A stretch of DNA of 64,000 bases from Pedobacter roseus (GCF_014395225.1 NZ_CP060723.1:5022001-5086000); one strand, 5' to 3'; counted from the first letter of the stretch, positions 34,171-42,853 are shown. Notes: a model not told the origin generated them from the letters alone. A program made the numbers and translations.

Positions 34171-34215
34171 TTCCGGAAACCCGTAAGGATTCCAGAAATT
34201 CCATTTCTATTTTTA
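34171..34215 (+). promoter_or_regulatory. Palindromic regulon promoter, instance 4
   Basis: TTCCGGAAACCCGTAA (34171-34186), GGATT, 16-nt spacer, TATTTTTA (34208-34215). The left half has A to C at one palindrome position and the -7 box differs in its last base. It lies 19 bp before the 345-aa protein. Confidence 0.65.
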
Positions 34216-34234
34216 CGATTAAATTTTTTGAAAA

Positions 34235-35272
34235 ATGCCTGAAGATTATCAAGACATAGTATTGGCCGCCTATAAAAAGATGAGGGATAATGGGAAGCTA
34301 TATGCAATTTTGCCTAGAGAAACAACTACTAAATTAAGAAGCGCGTGTTTAAAGGTTTACGAAAGTAGGCACGATCCAAAAGACCTGGATATACTTGCAA
34401 CTTTTTTTGATGTAGATAGAATGGTTTGCGATATCCAAAAAAAATTAAACGAATCTGAGCCTGATGATTTTAGACCTCTTTGGAACCATATTACTGGTGG
34501 AACAGTTACAACTGAAGAGAGAAATACCGATCTTTTAGCATGGTTAATAGATTTGGAACCTAGGCCGAGCAGTTCTTATTATTTGAGTGCTGATAAAACA
34601 ATTAAAATAGGTGGGATATCTATAGATGATCTCTTTCCTCCAACAACAACAACAACGACGACATCAACTCCAGATGATGAGGGACCAATTCGACCTAAGC
34701 CAATCTATATTCCGCGTTTCTCCCCTCGCTACATCACCATTTCCTGTGTCATTTTGCTATTGATTGGAACCACTTCTTTTGTAGCCTGGGAAACTAGTAC
34801 CGCTTCAGTTCGAATGCCAAAAGAAGATGAGAAATGTATGTATTGGAATGAGGATCATTACGAGCCGGTAAAATGTAATGCACAAATTGTTAATGCTACG
34901 ATAATCCCATTAAATCTTAAAAAGTTACAGCATCAAAGGAAGATTAATCTATCAGATACCCTAACCAGCTATTCGTTGGGGAAAGTGTGGTACAAAGGTT
35001 TTGTAAAAGATCATGAATATTTTACTGATAGCGGTGCATATCCTTTAGATACACAAAGAGTACTCAAACCACTTACAAACACAATTTTAACCAAGTATAC
35101 TTCCAATTACAGGTATATGCTTACCCGTTTAGTATGGTTTTTATGTGCAGCTCTTTTTGTAAGTCTTTGTGGTATCGGAGCGAGTAAGACCAAAAAGAAA
35201 ATTAAAGTTGGCAATCAGAATGAAACGAGCAATAGTCATATTCAGGATTTACTAAAACAAATAGCCCAATAA
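34235..35272 (+). CDS. Two-helix membrane protein of unknown function
   Basis: The 345-aa protein has a cytoplasmic N-terminal helical domain (about 1-110, MPEDYQDIVLAAYKKMRDNGKLYAILP...DILATFFDVDRM), a Thr-rich linker (PPTTTTTTTSTPDDEG), a membrane helix (YITISCVILLLIGTTSFVAW, about 165-184), a ~95-residue periplasmic domain containing CMYWNEDHYEPVKC, and a second helix (LVWFLCAALFVSLCGIG) before a charged tail. The overall plan suggests an inner-membrane signal transmitter. No family is recognised. It follows promoter instance 4. Confidence 0.6.
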   Translation: MPEDYQDIVLAAYKKMRDNGKLYAILPRETTTKLRSACLKVYESRHDPKDLDILATFFDVDRMVCDIQKKLNESEPDDFRPLWNHITGGTVTTEERNTDLLAWLIDLEPRPSSSYYLSADKTIKIGGISIDDLFPPTTTTTTTSTPDDEGPIRPKPIYIPRFSPRYITISCVILLLIGTTSFVAWETSTASVRMPKEDEKCMYWNEDHYEPVKCNAQIVNATIIPLNLKKLQHQRKINLSDTLTSYSLGKVWYKGFVKDHEYFTDSGAYPLDTQRVLKPLTNTILTKYTSNYRYMLTRLVWFLCAALFVSLCGIGASKTKKKIKVGNQNETSNSHIQDLLKQIAQ

Positions 35273-35295
35273 TAACTTAGTTACTATTGGGCTAT
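35261..35295. terminator. Bidirectional terminator hairpin
   Basis: ATAGCCCAATA (35261-35271) pairs perfectly with TATTGGGCTAT (35285-35295). It overlaps the stop of the 345-aa gene and lies between convergent genes. Confidence 0.6.
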
Positions 35296-35325
35296 AAAGG
35301 TGAGTTTTAAAGGTTAAGAATAGTT

Positions 35326-35877
35326 TTATTTTCCCCAGTTTACCTGGATATTGTGTTCCTGGGCATATACTTTGCCTTTTTCCATTAATGCATTAAAATG
35401 TTGTTCGAAACGAGCTCCGTATTTTTCATCGATATTTTTAATGATTTCATCTTTAGCGTCCTGACTGCCTTTACTATCGCATAATTTAGCGTAAGCCAGG
35501 TATTCATTTTTATAAACGGGTATTACCAGTTCGTACAATTGTTGCGAAAGGGCTTTAATTTCCTTTTCTTCATCACCTGATGCCGAAAGTTTTTTCACTT
35601 TTTCGAGCGATTGTTCGAGGTATAATATTTTGTTATTGAGGTTAGTGGCAGCTTCGTCGCCTTTCTTTTTACTGGATGGAATATCAGGATATTCTTTAGT
35701 TTCATCGTTAATATGACGGGCCAGATCGGCGCTGGCAAAATCGTTGATCATATTGGTGTTCAGGATGGCAATGTCGAAGAAACGTTCAGGGGTTTCGGAG
35801 CAGGCGGAGAAAAAAAGAGTTAAGAGGATTAAAGTAGCGAATCTTGATTTTTGGGATAGTGCTTGTAATGTGTTCAT
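35326..35877 (-). CDS. Helical lipoprotein, LIC11966-like
   Basis: The 183-aa protein has a signal peptide with lipobox FFSAC (Cys26) and a helical mature part (NTNMINDFASADLARHINDE, NKILYLEQSLEKVKKLSASGDEEKEIKALSQQLYELVIPVYKNEYLAYAKLCD, YGARFEQHFNALMEKGKVYAQEHNIQVNWG). It resembles the LIC11966 family of surface lipoproteins from memory; function is unknown. It is a single minus-strand gene without the palindromic promoter. Confidence 0.55.
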   Translation of the reverse strand: MNTLQALSQKSRFATLILLTLFFSACSETPERFFDIAILNTNMINDFASADLARHINDETKEYPDIPSSKKKGDEAATNLNNKILYLEQSLEKVKKLSASGDEEKEIKALSQQLYELVIPVYKNEYLAYAKLCDSKGSQDAKDEIIKNIDEKYGARFEQHFNALMEKGKVYAQEHNIQVNWGK

Positions 35878-36290
35878 GATCTAAATGGGTTTTCCTTATT
35901 AAATTTAAGCTTCGGTAGGAGCAAAGATTGAGCCGTTTTTGAGTTTGGAGCAGAGCGTTTCGGGCTTGGAGTGGATAAACCGATTGATCAATCCAGAGTC
36001 GGGAGTCGGGAGTTGGTTTACAAAAGATGTTTTTACCATTAAGAAGTTAAGCACATTAAGATAATTAACTAGCCTGGTGTTCTCCTTGCCCAGACTCTGC
36101 GAAATTTCGGTTAGAACTGATAAGCACTTCGCTTGAGGCGAGATGCGAATTTAACCTATTAACCTTGCCGGGCAATTAGGAATAACCAATAGACAAATCC
36201 GCATTTTTTGCTATCTTAGTGTTTGATTGTTAACACAATAACAAGCCGAACAACAAACCTATTTTTACATCCTAATTATTACGCCATCTC
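35878..36290. other. Intergenic region before the lanthipeptide locus
   Basis: No gene is seen. A likely promoter for the first dehydratase gene is TATCTTAG at about 36212-36219, close to TAnnTTTG. Short repeat-like words such as GGGAGTCGGGAGTTGG occur near 35999. Confidence 0.4.
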
Positions 36291-39278
36291 GTGAAATACT
36301 CTTTCTACCAACATTTAATTGTTAGGTCGGCCGCTTTGCCCATGGAGACCAATTTGCAGCCAGAATCTCTTATGCAAATGTGGAAAGATCCTTTTATACG
36401 GGAGAGCATCTATCTGGCCAGCAAATCACTTTATAATGACCTGGATAAACTATTCAATAATGTAGCCGAAGTGAGCGATTTTAAAAGAGAAAGCCTGTTA
36501 AAGAGCTTTTATAAATACCTGGCCCGGATGAGTAACCGCTCTACTCCTTTTGGTTTATTTGCGGGCTGTGCATCATTACAATGGGGAACTCCGCAACATT
36601 TGGTATTAGAGGCTGGTTTTAAAAGGGATATTACCCTGGATGCGGCTGTTAACGAACAGTTAGCTATGCTTGTAGAAGCAGAACATCCAGGTGCAACTTA
36701 TGTACTCAATAACACCATTTATCTTCAAGGCAAACAGTATAAGTTTATTACTTATCAAAGCATCAATGGCGAACGCGAGTACAAAATCGTTGCACTGACG
36801 TACAATGATATTATTGCTCAATTGGTGGCTAAACTAAAAGGAAATGCCAAAACACACCAGGAGCTTGCTTTACTTCTTGGTGATTTCGATGCTGATGAAT
36901 CATTTGCTTTTATCAAACAGTTGATCCAGATTCAGTTTTTGACTTATACGGGCAAACCAGGTATCGGACTACAGTTTCCTGATTATTTACCTCATCCCTG
37001 GCCTGCTGGCATACATAAAGAGTTACAATATACCCTATCTATTTTAGACAAAACTGCTACTGTAAATGGCACAGCTGAAGCGGTAATTGATGACTACTTA
37101 CAAATAGAAACAAACCTTAAAAAACTTTTTGGTGAAACGCCTAATAATTGTTTTCATGTTACGAGAATAAATAGCCTGCAAGCAGCCAGTCTTAATAGCA
37201 ATTTACAAATCAAGCTATTGCGTGGAATTAAGCTCCTGAACAATTTAACTGATTTTGAACCTCATAAAAGGTTAAAACAATTTAAAACTCAATTTTTACA
37301 ACGGTATCAGGGAAGAAGTGTGCCACTATTGGCCGCCTTTGATCCGGATAGTGGAATAGAATATGGACAGTGGCACAATAAAGAAACTTTACTTACCGAA
37401 GGTTTAATTACCAGTTTAAATAAGCAAACAGAGCAGATACCCTATACCGAAACCAACCTAAAACTACTTAAGGTATTAACATTGGCCAATGTTGGTGGTC
37501 ATTATAGTTTTACCCTGCCAGAAGATTTTGTGCAGGATAAACCATTAGCTGATCTTCCGCATAATATGGCTGCGGTTTTTCAACTTTTTGATGAGGAACG
37601 GATCTACCTCGAACTGGTACCCGGTACAGGAAGTTTAGGCCTTTTGGCAAGATATGCCCATGCCAGCTCAGCAATTAAACAATTGGCAATGGAAATGGCA
37701 ATGGAAGAGACCTTGGCCAATCCGGAAGTCATCTATGCAGAAATTATCCACTTACCCGAAGAACGTTCGGCTAATGTGATGTCGCACCCTCAGTTTTGGT
37801 CGCACGAAATGCAATATGTAGACCATGCTCACGGTAAGCAAGTGATTAACCTCGACGAAATTGAGGTAACTTTGCAAAACGGTCTGTTTAAACTTTTTTC
37901 GAAAAAGAAGCAGCAGGAAATTATTCCCAAATTGAGCAGTGCCTATAATTATAACCGCTCACAACATCCTATATATACTTTTCTGTGTGATATACAACAC
38001 CAAACAGGGCCAAATGGGTTAACCTTTAACTGGGGCAGGCTGGCAAAAGATTTTGTTTTTTTTCCGAGGGTAGATACCACCTTCGGACTTATTTTACACC
38101 GGGCCACCTGGAAATTTGCGCATGCAAACCTACTTCAACTCATCAAAAAACAAACTAATGATCAACTCCGTAGAGAAGCATTTGAACAATTTAGACAAGA
38201 ATGGAAGATACCAGCCAAGTTTTATGTTGTAAACGGAGATAATGAGTTGCTGATCGATTCTGCTAATCCACTTTCAGTTGATGTTTTTTTAAAGGAGGCC
38301 TCAAAAACTGTTAATGAACTGGTAGTGAAAGAATGTTTGCACCATGAAATGAAACCGATATTACAGGATGAAGCCGGCAAGCGCTATGCACATCAGTTTG
38401 CCGCACCGCTTTTTGCAATGGCCGAAGTAAAAAAGGCGAGCTATCAGCCAAATAATGGTACGGTAACCCGCCACTTTTTTCCAGGTAGCGAGTGGCTGTA
38501 CATTAAAATATTTTTAAATGAAAACACTGCCCAGGAGGTTTTAATAGCGCTGTTTAAATTACTCGATAAAAACTCAGGGGTACTCCACTATCAAAAGTGT
38601 TTTTTTATACGGTATTATGAACACGGTCACCATTTACGGTTACGGATATTGCTCCACAAAGCAGCAGATTTTCAACAGGCCTATTTTTTGGTTAAAGCGG
38701 TTTTAGACCCCTTCATTATGCACCAACAGATCAGCAATATTCAACTGGATACCTATGAGCGTGAAATTGAACGTTATGGTGCCGAGCAAATTGCATTGGC
38801 AGAAAGCCTGTTCGATATTGATAGCAGGTTTTGTGCCCACATTTTTACGATTTTCGAAAACAATGATTATACCGAACAGGGCTGGTTGATTATTTTTTGG
38901 GTGATGAAAGATTATTTATCGCGCAAGAGCACCGACCCTTCGGTACAGTTAAAGTTTGCGGAAACGCAGTTGACGTTCTTTTTAAAGGAAATGGACAGCA
39001 AGGAAATTAAAATACAGATTGACCAGTTGTTCAGAAAGTACGGAGCAATCCTTCCTGGTTTGGCGCAAGATTATGAAGCATTGCTCACCAACAGGCGCAG
39101 TGAAATAGATGCACTACTGAAGCAGCAAAAAGTAGATTGGAACGACAAGTTTTTGGCAGGGTTGATCCACATGCTGATAAACCGATATTTCGTTAATCAA
39201 CAGCGGCTGCACGAGTGCCTTTTATACGGAATGATGGTTAAACAGTTAAAATCTGGTTTGGCAAGGGCAGAACGATAA
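36291..39278 (+). CDS. lanB: Class I lanthipeptide dehydratase LanB, first copy
   Basis: The 995-aa protein starts with GTG at 36291 (MKYSFYQHLIVRSAALP). It is a full-length LanB. The N-terminal glutamylation domain has KSFYKYLARMSNRSTPFGLFAGCA and later GRSVPLLAAFDPDSGIEYG, EIIHLPEERSANVM, and IPKLSSAYNYNRSQHPIYTFLCD. The C-terminal elimination domain (SpaB_C/thiopeptide-type) has FFPGSEWLYIKIFLNEN, FFIRYYEHGHHLRLRI and LDTYEREIERYG. LanB uses glutamyl-tRNA to dehydrate Ser/Thr of the precursors. It ends directly against the convergent LytTR gene (stop codons abut). A second LanB at 46126 is divergent, so the two may act on different residues or precursors. Confidence 0.9.
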   Translation: MKYSFYQHLIVRSAALPMETNLQPESLMQMWKDPFIRESIYLASKSLYNDLDKLFNNVAEVSDFKRESLLKSFYKYLARMSNRSTPFGLFAGCASLQWGTPQHLVLEAGFKRDITLDAAVNEQLAMLVEAEHPGATYVLNNTIYLQGKQYKFITYQSINGEREYKIVALTYNDIIAQLVAKLKGNAKTHQELALLLGDFDADESFAFIKQLIQIQFLTYTGKPGIGLQFPDYLPHPWPAGIHKELQYTLSILDKTATVNGTAEAVIDDYLQIETNLKKLFGETPNNCFHVTRINSLQAASLNSNLQIKLLRGIKLLNNLTDFEPHKRLKQFKTQFLQRYQGRSVPLLAAFDPDSGIEYGQWHNKETLLTEGLITSLNKQTEQIPYTETNLKLLKVLTLANVGGHYSFTLPEDFVQDKPLADLPHNMAAVFQLFDEERIYLELVPGTGSLGLLARYAHASSAIKQLAMEMAMEETLANPEVIYAEIIHLPEERSANVMSHPQFWSHEMQYVDHAHGKQVINLDEIEVTLQNGLFKLFSKKKQQEIIPKLSSAYNYNRSQHPIYTFLCDIQHQTGPNGLTFNWGRLAKDFVFFPRVDTTFGLILHRATWKFAHANLLQLIKKQTNDQLRREAFEQFRQEWKIPAKFYVVNGDNELLIDSANPLSVDVFLKEASKTVNELVVKECLHHEMKPILQDEAGKRYAHQFAAPLFAMAEVKKASYQPNNGTVTRHFFPGSEWLYIKIFLNENTAQEVLIALFKLLDKNSGVLHYQKCFFIRYYEHGHHLRLRILLHKAADFQQAYFLVKAVLDPFIMHQQISNIQLDTYEREIERYGAEQIALAESLFDIDSRFCAHIFTIFENNDYTEQGWLIIFWVMKDYLSRKSTDPSVQLKFAETQLTFFLKEMDSKEIKIQIDQLFRKYGAILPGLAQDYEALLTNRRSEIDALLKQQKVDWNDKFLAGLIHMLINRYFVNQQRLHECLLYGMMVKQLKSGLARAER

Positions 39279-40016
39279 TTATTTATAAAGCGTTTTATTC
39301 AACATATAAAAAAAGCTATCCCGATAGGTTACTCCAATGGGCACCTTTTCTGTAATGTTATCGAATAAGATCATGTTGCCATCAATGGATTTAATCTTTT
39401 TAATCGCAATAATGTACGATTTATGGGTCCTGATAAACTCACCCTCCGGCAGACCATCTGCAAGTGATTTCATACTTACCAACGATACATGGCGCTGCGT
39501 GTCAGTAAAAACAGAGCAATAATTTTTTAGCCCCTCGATATACACGATATCTTCAAAATTTATCCTTACAATTTTGCCCCGGTCTGTTTTTAGATAAAAT
39601 GCATCGGTTTTAGCTACGTTATGTTTATTTTCCTGATCCTTTTTTAAGGAATGAAGCATCAGTTTATCGAGTACTTTTTGGGTGGCATTTAAGAAACGGT
39701 CGAAAGAATAGGGCTTAAGCAAATAATCCAGAACATTGTTTTCGAAACCAGCTACGGCAAACTCACTGTAAGCAGAGGTAATAATTACCTCAATACCCTG
39801 TGGCAGCATCTTGATCAGATCGATACCCGATAATTCGGGCATATTGATGTCTAAAAAAAGCAGGTCGATATTATTGCTTTTAATCTCAACCAAAGCCTCT
39901 ATCGGGTTGGTAAATACACCCACCAAACTGAGGAATGGAACCTTATTTACATAATCTTTTAAAATGTTGTGCGCATAGGGCTCATCATCAATAATGATGC
40001 AGTTAAGTTGTTTCAT
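39279..40016 (-). CDS. LytTR-family response regulator
   Basis: The 245-aa protein has a receiver domain (NCIIIDDEPYAHNIL, phospho-acceptor Asp in LLFLDINMPELSGI, Lys in LLKPYSFDRFL) and a C-terminal LytTR DNA-binding domain (KTDRGKIVRINFEDIVYIEGLKNYCSVFTDTQRHVSLVSMKSLAD, FIRTHKSYIIAIKKIKSIDGNMI). Its start overlaps the end of the kinase gene by 14 bp. It probably controls the precursor genes through the paired repeats at 41118-41147. Confidence 0.9.
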   Translation of the reverse strand: MKQLNCIIIDDEPYAHNILKDYVNKVPFLSLVGVFTNPIEALVEIKSNNIDLLFLDINMPELSGIDLIKMLPQGIEVIITSAYSEFAVAGFENNVLDYLLKPYSFDRFLNATQKVLDKLMLHSLKKDQENKHNVAKTDAFYLKTDRGKIVRINFEDIVYIEGLKNYCSVFTDTQRHVSLVSMKSLADGLPEGEFIRTHKSYIIAIKKIKSIDGNMILFDNITEKVPIGVTYRDSFFYMLNKTLYK

Positions 40017-41058
40017 ATCGTTTTAGGGGAAAGGTTAATTTACATTCATAGGTTTCTTCTGTTTCGGTAATGCTGAGGTTGTGGTTACCCGGAAATACCT
40101 CGTTTAGCCTTTGCTTTACATATTGGATACCTATTTTATTGGAGTGCACTTTTTTGTTGTTGTTTTTATAATTAAAAGAGTAAAAATGAAGATCATTTGC
40201 TTTTACCCCGATTTTTAGAATGGCTTCCTTTAACGGATCTTTAATTACACCATGTTTAAAAATATTCTCTACCAACGTAATGAGAATGAGCGAAATTACC
40301 TTACTGTTACCAGTGTTTTTCTCCAGATCGTATTGTATGTTAAGTGACTCATTTCTTTCATCATGTATTTTAATAAAATCATGGATGTAACTCAGTTCAC
40401 TTTCCAGGGTACTGTAACCATCTTCACTGCCTGTTAAAGCATGGCGCATTACATTTGATAACATGAGTATCGATTTTGCCACATCGGGAAGTGCTTTATA
40501 TGTTTTGGCATGTAAAAAGCCAAGTGTATTAAATACAAAATGAGGGTTTATCTGCGATTTAACCAAATTAAGTTCAGCTTGTATGGCATTCCTTTTTAAA
40601 CGATCCTGTTCTTGTATCAGCTCAAGCTTTTCGAGGTTGTATTGGTAAACTTCCCTATCTCTTTTAGCGGCCAGGTGGGCAAAACTAAATCCAATGCCAA
40701 TAACATAAAAATAAAGTGAACGCATTATCAGGGCAGTAATCTGGTAACGGGTTAAATAAAGCGCAATGTCTTTATGGTAAGCTGCAGTTTCGATTAAAAT
40801 CTTTAATGCTGAAGAAACGACAAGAATCAATACTGTACCAAATACAACACTAATTATCCTGAGTGTTATTGAGGTAACCCGCTGCTTAATAAAGGTAAAG
40901 CCCAACCAGGCACCGTAAAACACAGCAGCATTTATCACAAAAGACAACAACGTGTAAATAGGCCGGAGATCCAGCCCGGCAAAATAACTGATCAGTATTT
41001 CATACAGGATATAGGCCATCCATAATAGGATGTGCATACCGACATTTTTTCTACTCAT
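40003..41058 (-). CDS. LytS-type (His_kinase) sensor
   Basis: The 351-aa inner-membrane kinase has four hydrophobic segments in residues 1-135 (ILLWMAYILYEILISYFA ...; FVINAAVFYGAWLGF; IISVVFGTVLILVVS; SLYFYVIGIGFSFA), a coiled linker, and the His_kinase motif KSQINPHFVFNTLGFLH with phospho-acceptor His. The ATPase part has ILITLVENIFKHGV and IGIQYVKQRLNEVFPG. It is paired with the LytTR regulator and divergent from the peptide genes, with which it shares the 41059-41210 intergenic region. Confidence 0.9.
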   Translation of the reverse strand: MSRKNVGMHILLWMAYILYEILISYFAGLDLRPIYTLLSFVINAAVFYGAWLGFTFIKQRVTSITLRIISVVFGTVLILVVSSALKILIETAAYHKDIALYLTRYQITALIMRSLYFYVIGIGFSFAHLAAKRDREVYQYNLEKLELIQEQDRLKRNAIQAELNLVKSQINPHFVFNTLGFLHAKTYKALPDVAKSILMLSNVMRHALTGSEDGYSTLESELSYIHDFIKIHDERNESLNIQYDLEKNTGNSKVISLILITLVENIFKHGVIKDPLKEAILKIGVKANDLHFYSFNYKNNNKKVHSNKIGIQYVKQRLNEVFPGNHNLSITETEETYECKLTFPLKRYETT

Positions 41059-41117
41059 TTATAATCCAGATGTATCTGCTTCCGAAAATGGAATATTCAC
41101 TTGTCCTTTTATAGCTA

Positions 41118-41160
41118 CTCATTCGTCATTCAAAACCGCTCATTGGTACAAAATATTTTG
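41118..41160 (+). promoter_or_regulatory. Candidate LytTR operator and promoter for the precursor genes
   Basis: CTCATTCGT (41118-41126) and CTCATTGGT (41139-41147) match at 8 of 9 positions and are 21 bp apart start to start, i.e. 9-bp repeats with a 12-bp spacer, the usual LytTR arrangement. TATTTTG follows at about 41154-41160, near the -7 consensus. The first peptide ORF starts 50 bp later. Confidence 0.5.
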
Positions 41161-41210
41161 CAAGTTTTTCAACAAACCCCACATTTATATCAACAACAAA
41201 CCATAAAGCT

Positions 41211-41366
41211 ATGAAAAATCAAATTAAAGTTTCGCTACCACAAATCGAAGTTAAACAAATTCAGATTCTTAATCGCAGTATGTCTGCAAAAACAATGGTT
41301 TTTAATCAACGCGGAAATTACTTTCCAACAGAAACAGTCATAACATCAACACTAACAGGCATTTAA
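41211..41366 (+). CDS. Small peptide ORF at the head of the precursor operon, 51 aa
   Basis: ATG at 41211 opens MKNQIKVSLPQIEVKQIQIL, followed by NRSMSAKTMVFNQRGNYFPT and ETVITSTLTGI, stopping 2 bp before the next ATG. The tail is rich in Ser/Thr but has no Cys, so it cannot form lanthionine rings itself. The MKxQ-KVSL start resembles the MKKQ-KTKLSL leaders of the true precursors. It may be a signalling peptide for the adjacent kinase or a decayed precursor. Confidence 0.5.
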   Translation: MKNQIKVSLPQIEVKQIQILNRSMSAKTMVFNQRGNYFPTETVITSTLTGI

Positions 41367-41368
41367 TT

Positions 41369-41587
41369 ATGAACTTAACATTATTAAAAAAACTAGGACT
41401 TGAAAGCACAGCGACTGTGCTATCGGATGAACTAAGTGATATGATTGGCGGAGGCCAATCAGAAGATGATATCCGTTTTACGCTAAACCTTCCTTTTGAG
41501 GGGCAAATGTCGGGTTATGCTTTAATGCATGCAGTGCAACGTAGCCAGTACCACAAACGTGTAAGTCAGGAAGACAGCTTGTTATAA
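41369..41587 (+). CDS. Gly-Gly leader peptide without cysteine
   Basis: The 72-aa peptide has a leader-like start, MNLTLLKKLGLESTATVLSD, then ELSDMIGGGQS with a Gly-Gly(-Gly) processing site, and a core FTLNLPFEGQMSGYALMHAVQRSQYHKRVSQEDSLL lacking Cys. It could be exported and cleaved by the C39 transporter as an unmodified or only dehydrated peptide. It differs from the seven Cys-rich precursors and lies before a terminator that separates it from them. Confidence 0.55.
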   Translation: MNLTLLKKLGLESTATVLSDELSDMIGGGQSEDDIRFTLNLPFEGQMSGYALMHAVQRSQYHKRVSQEDSLL

Positions 41588-41711
41588 ATTTCATCTGAAG
41601 GCCAGTATTGGCATGATGGGAAAAATACATAGTTGTATATATAGATACATTAAGCCCTAAAAGCAAATTCTACCTATGAAAGCGCTCGAAAAAGGGGTCA
41701 AATTAAGATGA

Positions 41712-41742
41712 CTTAGGGGATGGCCATCTACCATTCCCTAAG
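41712..41742 (+). terminator. Hairpin before the precursor array
   Basis: CTTAGGGGATGG (41712-41723) pairs with CCATTCCCTAAG (41731-41742), one mismatch, followed by CTCTTTATCTTTC. It separates the two Cys-free peptide ORFs from the precursor array. Confidence 0.5.
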
Positions 41743-41795
41743 CTCTTTATCTTTCTCCTGGCAAGTTTTATCATTCATTCGATCATCCATTAAAC

Positions 41796-42029
41796 ATGAA
41801 AAAACAGCCTAAAATCAAACTTTCCTTAGCTAAAGAAACCATTGCTAAACTGAATGAGGAGCAAATGGAACTTATTGCCGGTGGATACGCTGCGAGCAGT
41901 GAAAGTACCACCATTATAATTACTGAGGAATTAAGCAATTCGGACGGTAAAAAAGACAGTTGCAATCCAACAATATTGAAATCAAAAACCTGTCCGGCAA
42001 CTGGCTCATGTGCCTGTAGCTGCGAATAA
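41796..42029 (+). CDS. Class I lanthipeptide precursor 1
   Basis: The 77-aa precursor has a leader MKKQPKIKLSLAKETIAKLN / EEQMELIAGG and a core starting YAASSESTTI and ending in the five-cysteine block DSCNPTILKSKTCPATGSCACSCE. It is one of the two most divergent array members (leader AKETIAKLN and C-x9-C instead of C-x10-C). Ser/Thr next to Cys fit lanthionine formation by the LanB and LanC proteins of this locus and release by the C39 exporter. Confidence 0.9.
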   Translation: MKKQPKIKLSLAKETIAKLNEEQMELIAGGYAASSESTTIIITEELSNSDGKKDSCNPTILKSKTCPATGSCACSCE

Positions 42030-42055
42030 TTAAACAACAATTTATAGCAATCGCC

Positions 42056-42286
42056 ATGAAAAAATCAATCAAAATCAAGCTTTCCTTAGCAAAAGAAACC
42101 ATCGCCAAGTTAAACGATGAACAGATGGAGCTTATAGCCGGTGGACAGGGGCTAAATATCGAATCGGCTGTCACGGTAAAGACCGAGCTAGAAGCGCTGG
42201 GAGATGTAGGCAACTGTGGCCCGCAAACTTTTCAGGTTTCAAAAACATGTCCGGCTACAAGCTCTTGCTTGTGTGTGTGCGAATAA
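42056..42286 (+). CDS. Class I lanthipeptide precursor 2
   Basis: The 76-aa precursor shares the AKETIAKLN leader type with precursor 1 (MKKSIKIKLSLAKETIAKLN). After the Gly-Gly comes a GLNIESAVTVKTELEALG spacer and the Cys block NCGPQTFQVSKTCPATSSCLCVCE. The first Cys follows Asn rather than Ser/Thr, and the last pair lacks the usual Ser. Confidence 0.9.
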   Translation: MKKSIKIKLSLAKETIAKLNDEQMELIAGGQGLNIESAVTVKTELEALGDVGNCGPQTFQVSKTCPATSSCLCVCE

Positions 42287-42312
42287 TTAATTCCTATCAA
42301 ACCTATATCACC

Positions 42313-42546
42313 ATGAAAAAACAATTAAAAACTAAGCTTTCGCTCAACAAAGAAACAGTGGCAAGACTAAACGATGAGCAAATGGAACTGGTAGCCGGAG
42401 GACAGGCAATAGGAGCCGATGCGACTATTGTAATTGGGCTCGACCTTGCAAATGGTGCCGGAGAAGAAGATACCTGTGGTAAAAAGTCTGTTGTTAATTC
42501 CAAAACTTGTCCGGCATCCGCAACCTGTAACTGCCCTGGCTGCTAA
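42313..42546 (+). CDS. Class I lanthipeptide precursor 3
   Basis: I start at ATG 42313 (MKKQLKTKLSLNKETVARLN); an in-frame upstream start at 42247 lies inside precursor 2. The 77-aa product has DEQMELVAGG, a core QAIGADATIVIGLDLANGAG and the Cys block DTCGKKSVVNSKTCPASATC, then NCPGC. It is the only one ending C-P-G-C. Confidence 0.9.
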   Translation: MKKQLKTKLSLNKETVARLNDEQMELVAGGQAIGADATIVIGLDLANGAGEEDTCGKKSVVNSKTCPASATCNCPGC

Positions 42547-42595
42547 ACGCATAAAACAGCAAAAACAATTTAATTCACTATAAAAATCAAATCTT

Positions 42596-42829
42596 ATGAA
42601 AAAACAACTCAAAACCAAACTTGCGCTTAACAAAGAAACAGTAGCAAAGCTTAACGAAGAGCAAATGGAACTGGTAGCCGGTGGCCAGGCTGCCGCAGAT
42701 GGTTCTACGTTTGTGGTTGGCATTAGCTTAGAAGCTGAAGCTGCCGATGGTGGCAGCTGTGGTCAGAAATCGATCATTGCTTCTAAAACCTGTCCGGTAA
42801 CTAGTACCTGCGATTGTCATTGTAGTTAA
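42596..42829 (+). CDS. Class I lanthipeptide precursor 4
   Basis: The 77-aa precursor has leader MKKQLKTKLALNKETVAKLN, EEQMELVAGG, core QAAADGSTFVVGISLEAEAA, and Cys block SCGQKSIIASKTCPVTSTC then DCHCS. It belongs to the closely related group of precursors 4 to 7. Confidence 0.9.
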   Translation: MKKQLKTKLALNKETVAKLNEEQMELVAGGQAAADGSTFVVGISLEAEAADGGSCGQKSIIASKTCPVTSTCDCHCS

Positions 42830-42853
42830 TTATCAACCCTAAAATCTTCTCAC

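Noticed and set aside
42247..42312. Upstream start for precursor 3
   Set aside because: It lies inside precursor 2 and would destroy the uniform MKKQ leader.
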